Of a DNA stretch of 64,000 bases, positions 24,508 to 36,114 are shown piece after piece (position 1 is the first letter of the stretch; each line of letters begins with the position of its first letter). The notes under the pieces are model-generated. The model saw only the letters and a list, made by a program, of their open reading frames with translations, did not search any database and was not told where the DNA came from. Source of the DNA: Hirsutella rhossiliensis (lineage: Eukaryota; Ascomycota; Sordariomycetes; Hypocreales; Ophiocordycipitaceae). A program made the translations under genes and the position numbers. The stretch spans positions 8,866,001 to 8,930,000 of the forward strand of contig NW_025408667.1 in the NCBI RefSeq assembly GCF_020360975.1. Direction: 5' to 3'.

Positions 24508-27500
24508 TATAAGGGCTTTTACATTATATAGGCCTAGACTAAGGTCTAAGCTAAGTCTATATATAAGCGGCCTTTATACCTATATAGGCTAGGCCTATAC
24601 TTTTCTTTCTTTTCCCTTTTATAAATTATTAACCTTCTTATAATAGACTATACTTAAGCTTATACCTTTACTTACTTTATAATAATTACTAACGCTAACT
24701 ATTAGCTTTATTACTCTTTATAATAAGCTTAATAAAGCGATAAAAAAAACTAGCTATATTAGCCCTTTTAACGTTAAATAAAAGTAATATAGTTATAATA
24801 ATAAAGGCCCTTTATATAGTAAAGAAGCTTTTAAAGTAGTAGGATAAATAGTCCTTATATTTTAAAGGGCTACCTATTAAATTAGCCGACCTTCTTACTA
24901 GCTAAACTAAGCTAGTAGCTTAAAATATCCTTAACCTTTTAAAGACCCTTATCCTTAATATCTTTATTATAAAAGCTAAGGCCTTTAATAAGATTAATAT
25001 CCTAGGGTAGCTTAGGTAAATAAGTACCTTAGGCTTAATATAAAAAGTAAGATATAAGAATATACCCTTATATTCCTATTTTACTATTATAAAGAAATAG
25101 TAAGCATAGGGAGGCTTTATAGAATAAGCTAGTAAAAAGAGGCTCTATAATATAGTCTAAGGGAATAACCCTTAAAAGATAAAGACCTCTACTAGACATC
25201 TATACCTTCCTCTAGGAAAAGCGGGTTAGGATAAGCCTATCCTTACAAACAAAAATATGCATAAAATGCATACGTTAATTACGAGCAGAACGGATACCTT
25301 ATTGCCTATTTTAGCCTAGCGGTTCCGAAGATATCCGCGATACGAGAATAGGTAGGGCATAGAACATTCTAGTTAAATCCACTACTTATACCAGAACCCA
25401 TAGTCTTACGTTAACCATCACGCTATAATCAGACCACCTACTAAGTTAAACAGATATACTATAGATAGAGCTTTTTAAGCACTATAGAATATACTAAAAA
25501 GCTAACTAATTAGTCTACTAGTAGGCGAGCAATAGTCTATAAAAGACAAAGGATTTCCCTAGGAGTAGTAGATAGAATAAGTAAGTTAGCAAGCATCTTT
25601 TATAACGCTATTCTTTTAATATATTATTTAGCCCCTTATATGCTCGTTATAAATTCCGGACGAAATCCTACCCTATACTCCTTCGACCGATCTTTCCGCC
25701 TATATTATCGATTACCCGATTCTACGCTTATTGCTCTTACCTTCTTTTATAAGATTAATTATCTTTATAGTCCCTTTAAACGCTCTAAGGGCTAAATATT
25801 AAAAGAAGGCCTTTATATAATAGGTCTATAAATTTAAGTTAAGGCCTATAAGGAATATACTATATATATATAGTACTATAAGTAACTTTCTTTTAAATAT
25901 AACCTTTATACCTATTAATAGCTTATTAAGTATACTTTTTACTTAGAAACGTACCTAACTAAGGATTATAACTACCTTAGGTATAAAGCTAGCTAAGGCT
26001 ACTCTTACTTTAAGGTTTAATACTATAACTATAAAGGAAAGTACTTTATAAGTAATAAGGTATAATATAAAGTTTATAAAGGAATACCTAATACTTAATA
26101 GCCTTAGCTCCTTTATACTTATAAGGCCCTTAAGGCCTTATAAGCCTCCTAGGCCTTACTATAACCCTATTAATATTATATATTATTATTATTATTAAGA
26201 TTATACTAATAACCTATTTAAAGGTATTTAGAACTTTAGCTTTAAATAAAAAGGAAAAACTAAAGTATTTAAAAGAAAACCCTCCTTTTTTTTTTAGCTA
26301 GTCCGCCCTTATACTAAGTTATAGTTATAATATATAAGAATCTTATACTAGTTATCTTAGGTATTATTATAGTTAGTTAAAATTATATTAGCCTTACTAT
26401 AAAGTAACCTTAAAAAGTAACTCCTTTATATATATAAGGTATATAGCGTTAATTAGTAGTACGAGCGTTTTTAGTTAATAGTAAATTATATAATTATCTT
26501 TAATATTATCTTATAATAATATCTTCTTAAGCTCTACCTTATATTTCCGCTATAAAGCTTAGTATAGAAATTTTATTAATACTAGCTTCTAGCTAAGCTA
26601 GTAGTTAAGTTATTATACTAGCTTTACGCTATACTTATTAAGTTACTAGTATTAGCCCTAGGTTGTTATTTTCTTAGTTAAGGGGCCTAGACTAAGGTTA
26701 AGTAAAGGTCCTACTAAATTTATTACTAGGTTTAGGTAAGCGAGGTCTAGGCCGGCCTATATATAGTAGGACTAGACTACTAGTATATTTATAAGCGCTT
26801 TTAAAAGCGCTAATTAGCTAATTAATAAGTAGGTTAGCGTAGTTTATTAGTTTAACTAAAAATTAATTATACCCTTAGCTAGATTTAAACTAACTTTAGT
26901 ATTATAGCTAGTAGGCCTTCTAAGTATATAACTACTATACTATAAAGGTATATTAATATTATATAGTATAATAATAATAAGTAGGAAATAGCTAACCTAT
27001 TAATCTTAAAGTAAGCTTTAAAAATAAAAGCGGACCTTATCTTATTATAAGAGCCCTACCTTTATAAGCTTAATAATAGCTATATCTTTATATAATATCT
27101 AGCTTATAATATTATAACCTTTATCCCTTTTATTTACTTTCCCTAAGCTTACTAAAAAGCTTAGGGTTATAGCTTATAAAAGGAAGAAAGCTTAAATAAA
27201 AGCTAGCCTTAGCTTTAACCTCTTTTATAACCTTAATATATAAGCTATAAAGGTAAAAGGTATTAAGCTATTTACCTTTATTAACTTATATAATAAAAAA
27301 GAAGTTAAAAGGGCCTTAGCTAGCTAAGGCTAATAAAGGCCCCTTATAATAAAAAGGCTACTATTAATAGCCTAACTCTTATAATAGCCCTTTTTATTAG
27401 TAAGGGACTTTAACTTATACTACTCTTATTAAAATATTTCTATAAAACCCTTTAAAGCCTATAAGGTAAAAGCCCTTATTAGCTAGCTCGACCGCTATAA

Positions 27501-27950
27501 GGCTTCCTTATTAATAGACCTTAAGGTAGCTTTAAAAAGTACTTATTAAAGGAAAGGCTTAAAAGGGGCCTTAGTTATAAACCTTACTTTTTATAGCTCT
27601 TTTAAGTAGCTAACCTAAGCTAACTTTAGCTTCTTAAAAGCTAAAGGCTTAAACTATAAGTATATAGCTTTTAAAGCTAGCTTAAGGGGCCTTAATAGGC
27701 CCTTACTAGCTAGGCCTACTACTTATAATTATAGGAAAGTAAATTAAAAGGTCTTTTTAAAATACTTAGCTAAAAAGAAATAAGATATTTTTATAGCTAT
27801 AAAGAGGGATATAAAAAAATAACTTAAAAGGTATAGCTTTTATTAACAGCTAGTATATACTTAGTATAGTAGTATAAAGCTAAATAAATATTTATTTAAA
27901 GCTAAGAAGAGGAATAGAAAACTTTATCTTAATTATATTAGTTATTTATC
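24508..27950 (+). pseudogene. H2, Tad/I-type LINE remnant with AP-endonuclease domain
   Basis: Non-LTR element on the plus strand. It starts with the second 5' block (24508-24697), continues with an ORF1 part containing a Cys-X2-Cys-like knuckle (about 26020-26060, Cys changed to Tyr), and enters ORF2 by about 26870. At 27030-27059 the frame reads ADLILL-stop-EPY, the QEP motif of APE-type endonucleases with CAA mutated to TAA. At 27403-27426 another frame gives RDFNLYYS, matching the GDFNLHH box. No RT is seen; coding similarity fades by 27950, so the element is truncated. An E-family LTR interrupts ORF1 at 25053-25749. Confidence 0.65.
25053..25749. mobile_element. Solo LTR, family E, copy 1
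   Basis: 697 bp, starting tataag and ending ttctttta, with TAAGA duplications at 25048-25052 and 25750-25754. An inverted copy lies at 55290-55983. A TATA box (tataaaa, 25538-25544) sits in its middle. It keeps CpA-containing patches (for example caaacaaaaatatgcat at 25238). Near its right end a block from about 25651 to 25683 resembles the matching part of the C LTR. Confidence 0.75.
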
Positions 27951-29200
27951 TTCCTTAGTCCTTAACTTAACTTATATTTAAGTACTATTTAGCTTAAGTT
28001 TAAGTTAAGCTTTACCTATATATAGGTTTACTTTAGCTTAACTTTAGTATAGTTACTATAATATAACCTTAGTCCTTTATAAGTATAGCTTATAATACTA
28101 CCCTTACCTTCCCTTTTTATTAATAGTATACTTATTCCTTCCTTATTATCTTTTTATTATTACCTTCCCTTTTTTTAAGCGTATATAGTTACTTCCTTTT
28201 ACTTTATACTTACCTTATCCCTTTATATACTACCTATTTATATACTTATTCTGCCTTATTCCTCTTTCTTTTATATATATACCCCTATACCTTACTAACT
28301 ATATATATACCCCGCTATATATAAATACCGTTTTATTTTCCTTCTTTTTCTTTCTTTCTTTTTCTTCTTTTAAGCTTTATATCTTTTATATATACGCCCT
28401 TACTTTACTTAATTTTAATTACCGCGCCGCGCTATATTATAACTATTTAAGCCCTTATATACTTTAATAAGGGCATTTATACCCTAAGGAATATATATAG
28501 CTTACGTTATAAAGTCCTTAGTAGGATCTTTAGTAAAGCCTTTAGCTAGCCCTCTTTTTAATTAAATAATCCCTTAGCCCTTATATATTTAAGAAAGAAG
28601 AAAGGAAAATTTAGTTTATAAAAGTAGTCTTCTTTCCTCCTTAGCTAGTAAATAGTATCTTATATTATTATCTTCTTATATATTCTCTTTTACTAATATA
28701 CCTTTTTAGCCTTCTTTACCTTTACCTTACCTTACTTAATACTTTCTTTTTTCCTTTATTCCCCTTAAACCCCCTTATCCTTTAGTATCTAGCTACTACT
28801 ATTACTATTAGTATAAGTATATCTTTAAGTATATACTATAGTTACTATTAAAATACCTATAGCTTCTTTATATTATATAGTAGTACCTTACTTCTTAGTA
28901 TACTAAGTAAATATACTTTACTACCCTTACGCTAGTTAATATATCTACTTATATCTCTTAATAAGTATAGTATAACTTATAGTACTATTATATACTAGCT
29001 GCTTTATCTTACTTATATAAGCTAAATAATATTACTTAATATTAAGATATAATATAAACTTTTTAAAACTAAGATTTACTATATACTTATAACTACTTTA
29101 CTTATACTTATATTAAATCCTATTACCTTTTTATTTATTACTTTCCCTTAACTTTATTTAATAGGACGTTAATATAATAGTAGTATACTAAAGATATAAT
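27951..29200. other. RIP-degraded sequence, unidentified
   Basis: AT-rich sequence with long pyrimidine-rich stretches (28090-28400, 28620-28800). No coding frame or known repeat was recognised. It joins 51025 onward once B-b is removed, since both sides share ATAAT. Confidence 0.45.
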
Positions 29201-29677
29201 TCTCGCGAAGAGAGATATAAGAGGTATATAAAAAATACACGAATATAAAATTAAAAGTAAGGGGTCGGATAGGTAGGGTAGAGAGATTTAATTCTTATAG
29301 GGGCAGTAATTATAGTAAGGGAATAATTATTATATTTCCTTAATTCTCCTTCTTTCCTCTATTTAAAGCCCCTCTTTATACTTATCTAGCATCTTAATTA
29401 ATAAAGAAGATCCTACTTAAAGAAGCTACTAATATCGTTTTAACTACTAAGCTTTTTACTAGTTTTTCCCCTCCTTTCTAGCCGTTGCTAGTATATCCGT
29501 CTTATCTCTTGCTACCTTTATAAGAAGCTATCGCTACTTCTACTTCCCCTTATACCCCTACCCTCCTTTCTATACCTCTTTTTAGCTCCTTCTTTAAAAC
29601 CTGTTTTTTAGCTTCCTAGGTCCCTCGTACTAAGGGATATCTCTAAGAACTACGAAATTAAGCTACGCTTCGCGATA
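29201..29677 (-). repeat. B-b 3' LTR
   Basis: 477 bp, paired with 50544-51019. Plus-strand start tctcgcg, end cgcgata. Confidence 0.88.
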
Positions 29678-31228
29678 TACCCTCTTAGCTATAGCCTGCC
29701 CTTATAGAAAGGGTAAAGCTAAATACCTAGGCCGGTAAGCGTATAGAGGAGGTCTTAGTTTATACTTATCCCTTACTCGAGAAATCCGGGTTTTAGCCCT
29801 AGGCTCTTTTAGACCTACTTTAGGAAAAAGGGGCCTTAAGGAGGATATTAAGTCCTATAAGAAAGGGGGGCTTCTCTAAGGATAAGTCCTTAAAAATGGG
29901 GCCTTTAGGAAGAATAAGTCCTAATTAAGCTAGGGGCCCTCCTTTAGGATAAGTCCTAATTCCTCTCTTTAGCTATAGACGTCTCCTTCCTCCTACGTAC
30001 TATTAGCTCCTCTTATAGACTCTTAAGGCGGGCTTCTAAGGATAGCTTTTCTTAAACGTCTTCTAGCCTAATTTACTATAAAAAGATAGCTAGCTTTTAC
30101 TTTAGTAAGGGCTTTATAAGACTATTAGCTTTTATTAATACCGTTAGAACCTAACAGATAGAAATAAGTCCCCTTTAGACCTCTTAGGTAACTAATACTA
30201 ATAGATATCGATATACTATAGCTAGGTTAATAGCTTACTATTTTCCTCTATAAGAATCTATATAGTCTATATATTATTATATTCTATAGCTAATAAGGTT
30301 AGAATTTATAGTTATAAAGAAATAAGTAGCCGGCTAAGGAAAATCGCTTCCTTTAACGCTTTTAAAAGAGCTAGTAGCTTTGCCTTTATACTAAAGGTTA
30401 TAATAGTAGCTTACTTCGAAGCTCTTTAATTAATAGTTCCTCTAAAAAGGGATAAAATATACCCCTATAAGCTCTTTCTATCTAAGGAATTATCTATAAA
30501 AGACGAATCGCTTAAATAAAGGAAGATTTTAATAGCTAATTTCTTCCTTTCCTACCCTCTTAGGTATAGACTATATAATCTTATTAAATAGAGATAAACG
30601 ATAGCTCTATCTACTACTTCTTAATACCTAGGGCTAGGATTCTAGTTATACCTAGCTAGCTAAGAGACCGTAAAAGAGATATCCGGTCTAGTAAAAATAG
30701 CTAAAAAAAAGCAGGGAGCCTACCTTCTATTAATATTAGTATTTCTCTTATTCCTTAGCTTAAAAGGACGGATTAGGTAAAAGCTCTTTATCTAATATAA
30801 GTATAGAGAGAAGCTTCTTATTAAGAGAATTAAGGAGGAATTTATAAGCGACCTTATCGATATAGGCGTCCTAGGTAAGCTAGATAGTCTATTAGGACCT
30901 ATTTTAAAGGGTTTATATCCTTAGGAACTACTTTAGCTCCCTTAGCTTAGTTATCTTATACCTTTATTATAGGCCTTATATAGCCTCCCTAGTAGTAGCT
31001 TCTTCCTCTTTTAAGTAAGCCTAGATAATATTATTAACGTAAAAGAAGACTATGATTTTACCCTTTTATATTATATATAGTTCTTAAAGGACTTTCGTAA
31101 AGCCTAGGGCTTTAAGGGAACCTATTAAATACTATTTCTAAAGAAGGGGTAATCTTTATAGTCTATATAAAGCTTTCCTAAGCTATAGAACCTTTCCTAG
31201 CTATTAAAAGCTTAGTAGAAGGCGTATA

Positions 31229-31689
31229 TATTACGACTATAGTCTAGCGAACCGCGGGGACTAATATATATTACGAGGTTATATAACGTAGGGAGCAAGG
31301 AATATTAAATAGACCGACGGGCTAATTAAGTTTAGAGCGACGGGTTACTCTAGCGCTCTAACGCTCTATAGCTAGGATCGTAAGATCGCTCTAGCGCTCT
31401 AGCGCTCCTAAATAATAGGATTACCTAGCGCTCTCGGCGATCTAAGGAAGCTCTTAAAATATATAAGGAAGGAACGGGATACTCCTTTAGATAGATAGCT
31501 CGATAGCTTTTAATATTATAATTATTATAATCTTTATTATAATCTTATCTTTAATTCTAATTACTTAATTACTTAGTTATAGTCTAGGGTCTATAGCCTC
31601 TAACTTATTACTTAGACTACGCCCTATTATATCTATTAATATAAACCCCTTAATAGGTTTATCCTTTAAGAATAATACTAGTTATTATA
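31229..31689 (+). repeat. D1 5' LTR
   Basis: Starts tattacgac (TGTTACGAC in the unmutated solo LTR at 40055) and ends ttattata (GTCGTCACA). Contains repeated gctctagcgctct units (31355-31415). Confidence 0.88.
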
Positions 31690-34047
31690 CGTTAAAAGCC
31701 CTTATTTAGTATAATACCGCGTTACTCTAAGTAATATCGTAACTATTAATATACCTATATAGTAAGCTAGATTAACTAACTCTAGAGCTACTATATCGCC
31801 TTAGGATATAATACGCGAGATTATTACCCTTCGATATAAGGTATAGTTACTTAAGAATAGAGGAGGCAACGGATAAGTTAAGGACCTTAGAGAAGTAGTT
31901 AAACTAAAATAGCTAGGACTATTTAATAGTACTTATAGCACGCTTCGAGACTTTCTTACCTAACTTAAGGCCTACTATTAGTTTTACCCTACTAAACTTT
32001 CGGACTTAGTTAAAAAGGTACTTTATATAGGAAATTATTTATCTAGAATAGTACTCGCTTAGTTTAGACCTATTATAAGGGACTTTCTCGATAACTAACT
32101 AGCGCGATAAGATAACGAGATAGATAAAGTCTTTACTAGTTTCTAAGGATTCGAAGAAGCTATTATAAAGGTATTTAGAATAACTAACGAGGAATAAGAA
32201 GCTAAGTAAAAACTTCGAGAACTCTAATAAAGGATCTTAGTATTAGATTATACTATAAAGTTCTATTAAGTTACCTTAAAACTTAATTAAGACGATAAAC
32301 CTCTTATATTACGATTTTATAATAGGCTTAAAGAAGAAGTTAAGGATAAGCTTTATAAGGAAAATCGACCTAATAACCTCTTAGACTATATTACTATAGT
32401 AGTACGAATTAACGATAGATAGTATACGCGATACTAAGAAAAGAAATAAGGAAGAGGAAACTAAAACCCTTCTTATAGGAATAACTTTAACCGATGCGCT
32501 AACTATAAAAATAAGCGCGAAACTCTTATTGCCTATACCTATATAACTAACCTAAGTAAGATAGATCTAGATATAATATAAAAAAGTAAAGGAAAGTATT
32601 TTAACTATAGGAAACTTAGATATTACTCTAAAGAATATAGATAACCTTATAAGGAGAAGAAAACCTACTAAGCACTAGCCCTAAAAGGTAAGAGATACTT
32701 AAACGCTATTAATAAATAGGAACTAAAGTATAAACTCCTTAGTTAGACTATATACTATAACGACGAATATATAGTATACTTAAGCGATAAGAACGGTACT
32801 AGATAGTTCTTAAAGCTATTAAAGAAAACCCTTATAATAATATAACGAAGGGATCCTAAAATATAGAAATAAGTTAAATTTATAGAACTAGAATACCTTT
32901 ATCTTAAAGGAGTCTCTTAAGACTAAATTAGGAAGAATAGTAAATAATTCTAGGAAGATATATAAAATAAAAATCGATAATAATAATAGGTAGTCTATAA
33001 ATAATATAATAAAGAAGATATAAATATAGCCCTTATACTTACGAAACTTAGATAATAACCTAAAGAGGAATAATAAAGTATCGACGATATAAGCTTTAAA
33101 GAATAAGAAATACCTAGAAAAATAAAAGATAAGAACGAACTTATACTACTACCCTTACTATTAAGGGAAAATACTATAATTAAAGAATATACTCTATACT
33201 TTAAAGAATTTAAAGAAATACTTAAAATTAGAACCTAATAAATACCTTAAATTCTTATAGAAAACTAATAAGCTATATTAATTCGATATTAACCGGCACT
33301 ATATAGAGGAAACTATACTATAGCTATTACTATAGTTAATACCTTTATAGCTCTATAATAAGAATAGTAATTATAAGGAGAATTTAAAGATAATCTATAA
33401 ATACTACTTACTTATAAGTACTATAAGTATATTTTATAGATATTATACGTCTACCTAGATTATATAATATACTTTTAGATAAAGGTACGATATAATACCT
33501 TCTTAGTTAGGTTCGAAGGATAAGTACTTTCGAAACCCTACCTAAGTATAGAACTAGACTACTAGAAAATCGATTAACGCTACCTAAATAACTAAGTTAT
33601 ATTATTAGAACCTAATTACGGCACGCTACTTAAATACCGCGATAATTATAGTTTATTAACGAGATATCTTTTAGAGATATATAAAATCTATAAACACACT
33701 AAAATAGAGGAATAGTATAACGCTACTTACTCTCAGGTATCTAAACCTTTAATCTTTTAAAGACTTATATAATAAGTTAAATATAATAAAAAAGATTATA
33801 ATAAATATATATACTTAAACTATAGAGTTTATAAATATAAAAAAGTATAAGTATAATATAAACGATATAACGGTATACTAAAAGATTATTAGTAATACGT
33901 ATAAAGGCTATAAGCTATATTCGACTAAGGAAAAATTAATATAAAAATACTATATAAAAAATAAAAAGATATAAAATAAAAACTTAACCTTTAGTATAAA
34001 AACGAATAGAATTATAAAGTATAGTATATAATTAACTATAAAGTAGT
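31690..34047 (+). pseudogene. D1 gag and start of pol
   Basis: The gag frame follows the 5' LTR. At 32597-32638 a CX2CX4HX4C zinc knuckle is recognisable with its Cys and His codons turned to Tyr (TGT/TGC to TAT, CAT to TAT), a clear RIP pattern. The capsid part is upstream (about 31850-32450). The region is collinear with D2 (62336-64000). The protease/RT N-terminal region follows and is interrupted by TRIM2 at 34053. Confidence 0.7.
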
Positions 34048-34125
34048 ATAATTATCGCGTATACTATATACGTTAATTAACACTGTTGCTTATATCTAAT
34101 AGGCGGCTATATCTTTTTCGTAATA

Positions 34126-34158
34126 GTTATAAGCCCGGGCGGAGGGGTTACCCCTCCG
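34126..34158 (+). promoter_or_regulatory. TRIM2 primer-binding site and adjoining hairpin
   Basis: The 14-nt PBS is followed with no spacer by CGGAGGGG, loop TTA, CCCCTCCG. The PBS is complementary to CCCGGGCTTATAAC, which fits the anticodon arm of tRNA-Ile(UAU) up to nucleotide 39. The same PBS-hairpin order occurs in TRIM1 and B. Confidence 0.75.
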
Positions 34159-34226
34159 GGAACTTCCCGGTAACTGCGCACGTACTTCTTCTAGCTAGCC
34201 TAGCGCGCACTACCCGAAAGGCCCGT

Positions 34227-34237
34227 GGTTCGAGTCC
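34227..34237 (+). promoter_or_regulatory. RNA polymerase III B-box in TRIM2
   Basis: GGTTCGAGTCC matches the B-box consensus GGTTCGANTCC at all positions, followed by a tRNA-like cgcc. An A-box-like tagctagcctagc lies about 25 nt upstream, closer than in a tRNA gene. The flanks do not fold into a standard T-arm, so this is not an intact tRNA. Confidence 0.55.
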
Positions 34238-34431
34238 CGCCAGCGTAATTAAGCGCGGTTTTAGTATAGGGCCTGCCTATATAAAAATTCCCGCTATAGT
34301 CTAAGATATCTAGGTATCCCGGGACGAATTAACCCGATATCCCTAAGGGGGTGTATCGCGTATACTATATACGTTAATTAACGCTGTCGCTTATATCTAA
34401 TAGGCGGCTATATCTTTTTCGTGATAATAAT

Positions 34432-35231
34432 ATAAATAATATAGCGTTAAGAAATAAGAAATCTTCGATTAGCTATAAGAAATTAGTCTCTTAAGCCCTA
34501 ATATAATACTATGTAATAAAAATATAAAGAAACGATATTAATAATAAATTAAAGAAGAATACCTAAATAAAATAAATAAGAACTAAGTAAAAAATAAGAT
34601 ACGCTATCTATAAAAGGGCTATAGACTAGCACGATATAATAAGATCTAAGGACCCTATATATAGTAATAGTAAGCTATAGCGACTAAATAGTATTAGATA
34701 TCTAAATCGCGGGATATTATATATATATACTTTTAGACTATAGCGCGATAGGCAATTATATTTTACTTAGAGTCGTTAATCGTTACTAACTTATATAGAG
34801 ATATAAGATAGATCTATATAAACTTACGAATATTAAAGGAGAGGCCTTTAACTATAATAACGGAATTATTAATATAGAGATTAATTACCTTAATATTAAT
34901 ATCTAGGGCTATAATAAATAAGTTAACTTCGATATTATAGATATTAGAAAATATAACCTTATATTAGGGCTTCTATAGCTATAGGAGAGCAACCTACTAA
35001 TTAACTAGAAAACTAGCTAGCTATATTAAAACGAGGACGTAAGTTTCTAGGACTAGTAGATTTAAAAGAAAGTAAAATTTTATAATAATTTAGCTACTAA
35101 ATAAGATAAAAGGGATAACCGTTTAAGTAAATTATTACGGGCTTTAGCGATATAAACGAAAATAGTAACTAAACTAGCGGATATAATAAAATCGACTAAT
35201 ACGACTTACGTACTAACTAATATAGCTATAC
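34432..35231 (+). pseudogene. D1 pol segment between TRIM2 and TRIM1
   Basis: RIP-degraded coding sequence of chromovirus D, probably the protease and linker region ahead of the RT that resumes after 42442. No diagnostic motif is clear. Confidence 0.5.
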
Positions 35232-35385
35232 TATCGCGAAGACTATTGCGCTACGCAGGCAAAAGTAGAACGCGCTCCGATAGGTGCGCTGCAATTAATA
35301 TATATAACTAATAACCGCGTTTTCCGACACACCCCCTCAGGGATCGCGGCTCCGCTGGGATTCCTAGACCTAAGCCTATAACGCG

Positions 35386-35396
35386 GGAGTCGAACA
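35386..35396 (-). promoter_or_regulatory. B-box-like sequence in TRIM1
   Basis: On the minus strand TGTTCGACTCC matches the B-box consensus at 10 of 11 positions and is followed by CGCG. No convincing A-box was found. Confidence 0.4.
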
Positions 35397-35494
35397 CCAA
35401 GCACCGCGCCCATTACCCAGGGAAATCTAAGAGAGAGAGGGGTACACGGCTATCTACGGGTATTACCCCGCAACGCGCAGTCACCGGAAGTTAT

Positions 35495-35530
35495 AGGGGG
35501 TAGTTTGCCACCCCCTCCCGGGCTTATAAC
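35495..35530 (-). promoter_or_regulatory. TRIM1 primer-binding site and adjoining hairpin
   Basis: PBS 35530-35517 is identical to that of TRIM2 and B. Directly next to it is AGGGGGT, loop GGCAAACT, ACCCCCT. The stem sequence differs from TRIM2 and B but pairing is complete. Confidence 0.75.
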
Positions 35531-35628
35531 TGTCGCGAAGACTATTGCGCTACGCAGGCAAAAGTGGAACGCGCTCCGACAGGTGCGCTGCAATTAATAT
35601 ATATGACTGACAACCGCGTTTTCCGACA

Positions 35629-36114
35629 TCTCGCGTAGAGAGATGCGAGAAGTGCATGAAAATACACGAAGGTGAAATTAGGAGTAAGGGGTCGGACAGG
35701 CAGGGCAGAGAGATATGATTCTTATAGAAGCAGCAATAAAGGTAGGGGAGTGATTGTTATATTGCCTTAATTGTCCTTCTTTCCTCTATCTAACGCCCCT
35801 CTTTATACCCTTCTAGTATCTTAATTAATAAAGAAGATCCTGCTTAAAGAAGCCACTAATGTCCTTTCGACTACCGAGCTTTTTGCCGGTTTTTCCCCTC
35901 CTTTCTAGCCGTTGCCGGCACATCCGTCTTATCTCTCGCTACCTCTATAGGAAGCTATCGCTACTTCTACTTCCCCTTATGCCCCTACCCTCCTTTCTAT
36001 ACCTCTTTTTAGCTCCTTCTTCCTTCTTTTATACCGGGTGTTTTTTAACTTCCTTAGTCCCTCTTACTAAGGGATATCTCCGAGAACTGCGAAATTAGGC
36101 CACGCTTCGCGATA
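35629..36114 (-). repeat. B-c 3' LTR
   Basis: 486 bp, nearly identical to 41956-42441. Element-strand purine tract ctaagggggtg (36125-36115) directly precedes it. Confidence 0.9.

Larger units (their letters stand above)
34053..34426 (+). mobile_element. TRIM2: 374-bp miniature LTR element
   Basis: Two 73-bp LTRs (34053-34125, 34354-34426) enclose 228 bp; duplications ATAAT lie at 34048-34052 and 34427-34431. The PBS GTTATAAGCCCGGG (34126-34139) directly follows the 5' LTR, then a perfect 8-bp-stem hairpin (34140-34158). The tract ctaagggggtg (34343-34353) precedes the 3' LTR. PBS and purine tract match copia B, so B-type proteins probably mobilise it. It contains an exact pol III B-box. No protein is plausible; the 72-codon frame across it is incidental. 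TRIM3 at 53915 has the same length. Confidence 0.92.
35232..35628 (-). mobile_element. TRIM1: 397-bp miniature LTR element
   Basis: Two 98-bp LTRs (35232-35329, 35531-35628) enclose 201 bp; minus-strand LTR start TGTCGG, end GCGACA. In element orientation the PBS GTTATAAGCCCGGG (35530-35517) follows the 5' LTR, then a hairpin (35516-35495), and the purine tract gagggggtg (35338-35330) precedes the 3' LTR. LTR and internal sequence differ from TRIM2, but the layout is the same. It retains much CpA. Its high-coordinate end touches B-c with no base between, and no 5-bp duplication surrounds it. Confidence 0.88.

Noticed and set aside
26160..26200. CRISPR-like or satellite array
   Set aside because: It is an att microsatellite of a few units. 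No spaced repeats are present and the genome is fungal.
34195..34250. Possible intact tRNA gene in TRIM2
   Set aside because: The B-box is perfect, but the T-stem does not pair, the A-box spacing is too short and no acceptor stem is found.
34086..34304. 72-codon plus-strand open frame in TRIM2
   Set aside because: It crosses from the 5' LTR into the non-coding internal region with the B-box; the element has no room for a protein and the frame resembles nothing known.
35859..36098. 79-codon plus-strand frame in the B-c LTR, repeated at 42186-42425
   Set aside because: It appears twice only because the two LTRs are nearly identical. It is antisense to the element, of low complexity (Leu/Ser/Pro), and closed in B-a and B-b.
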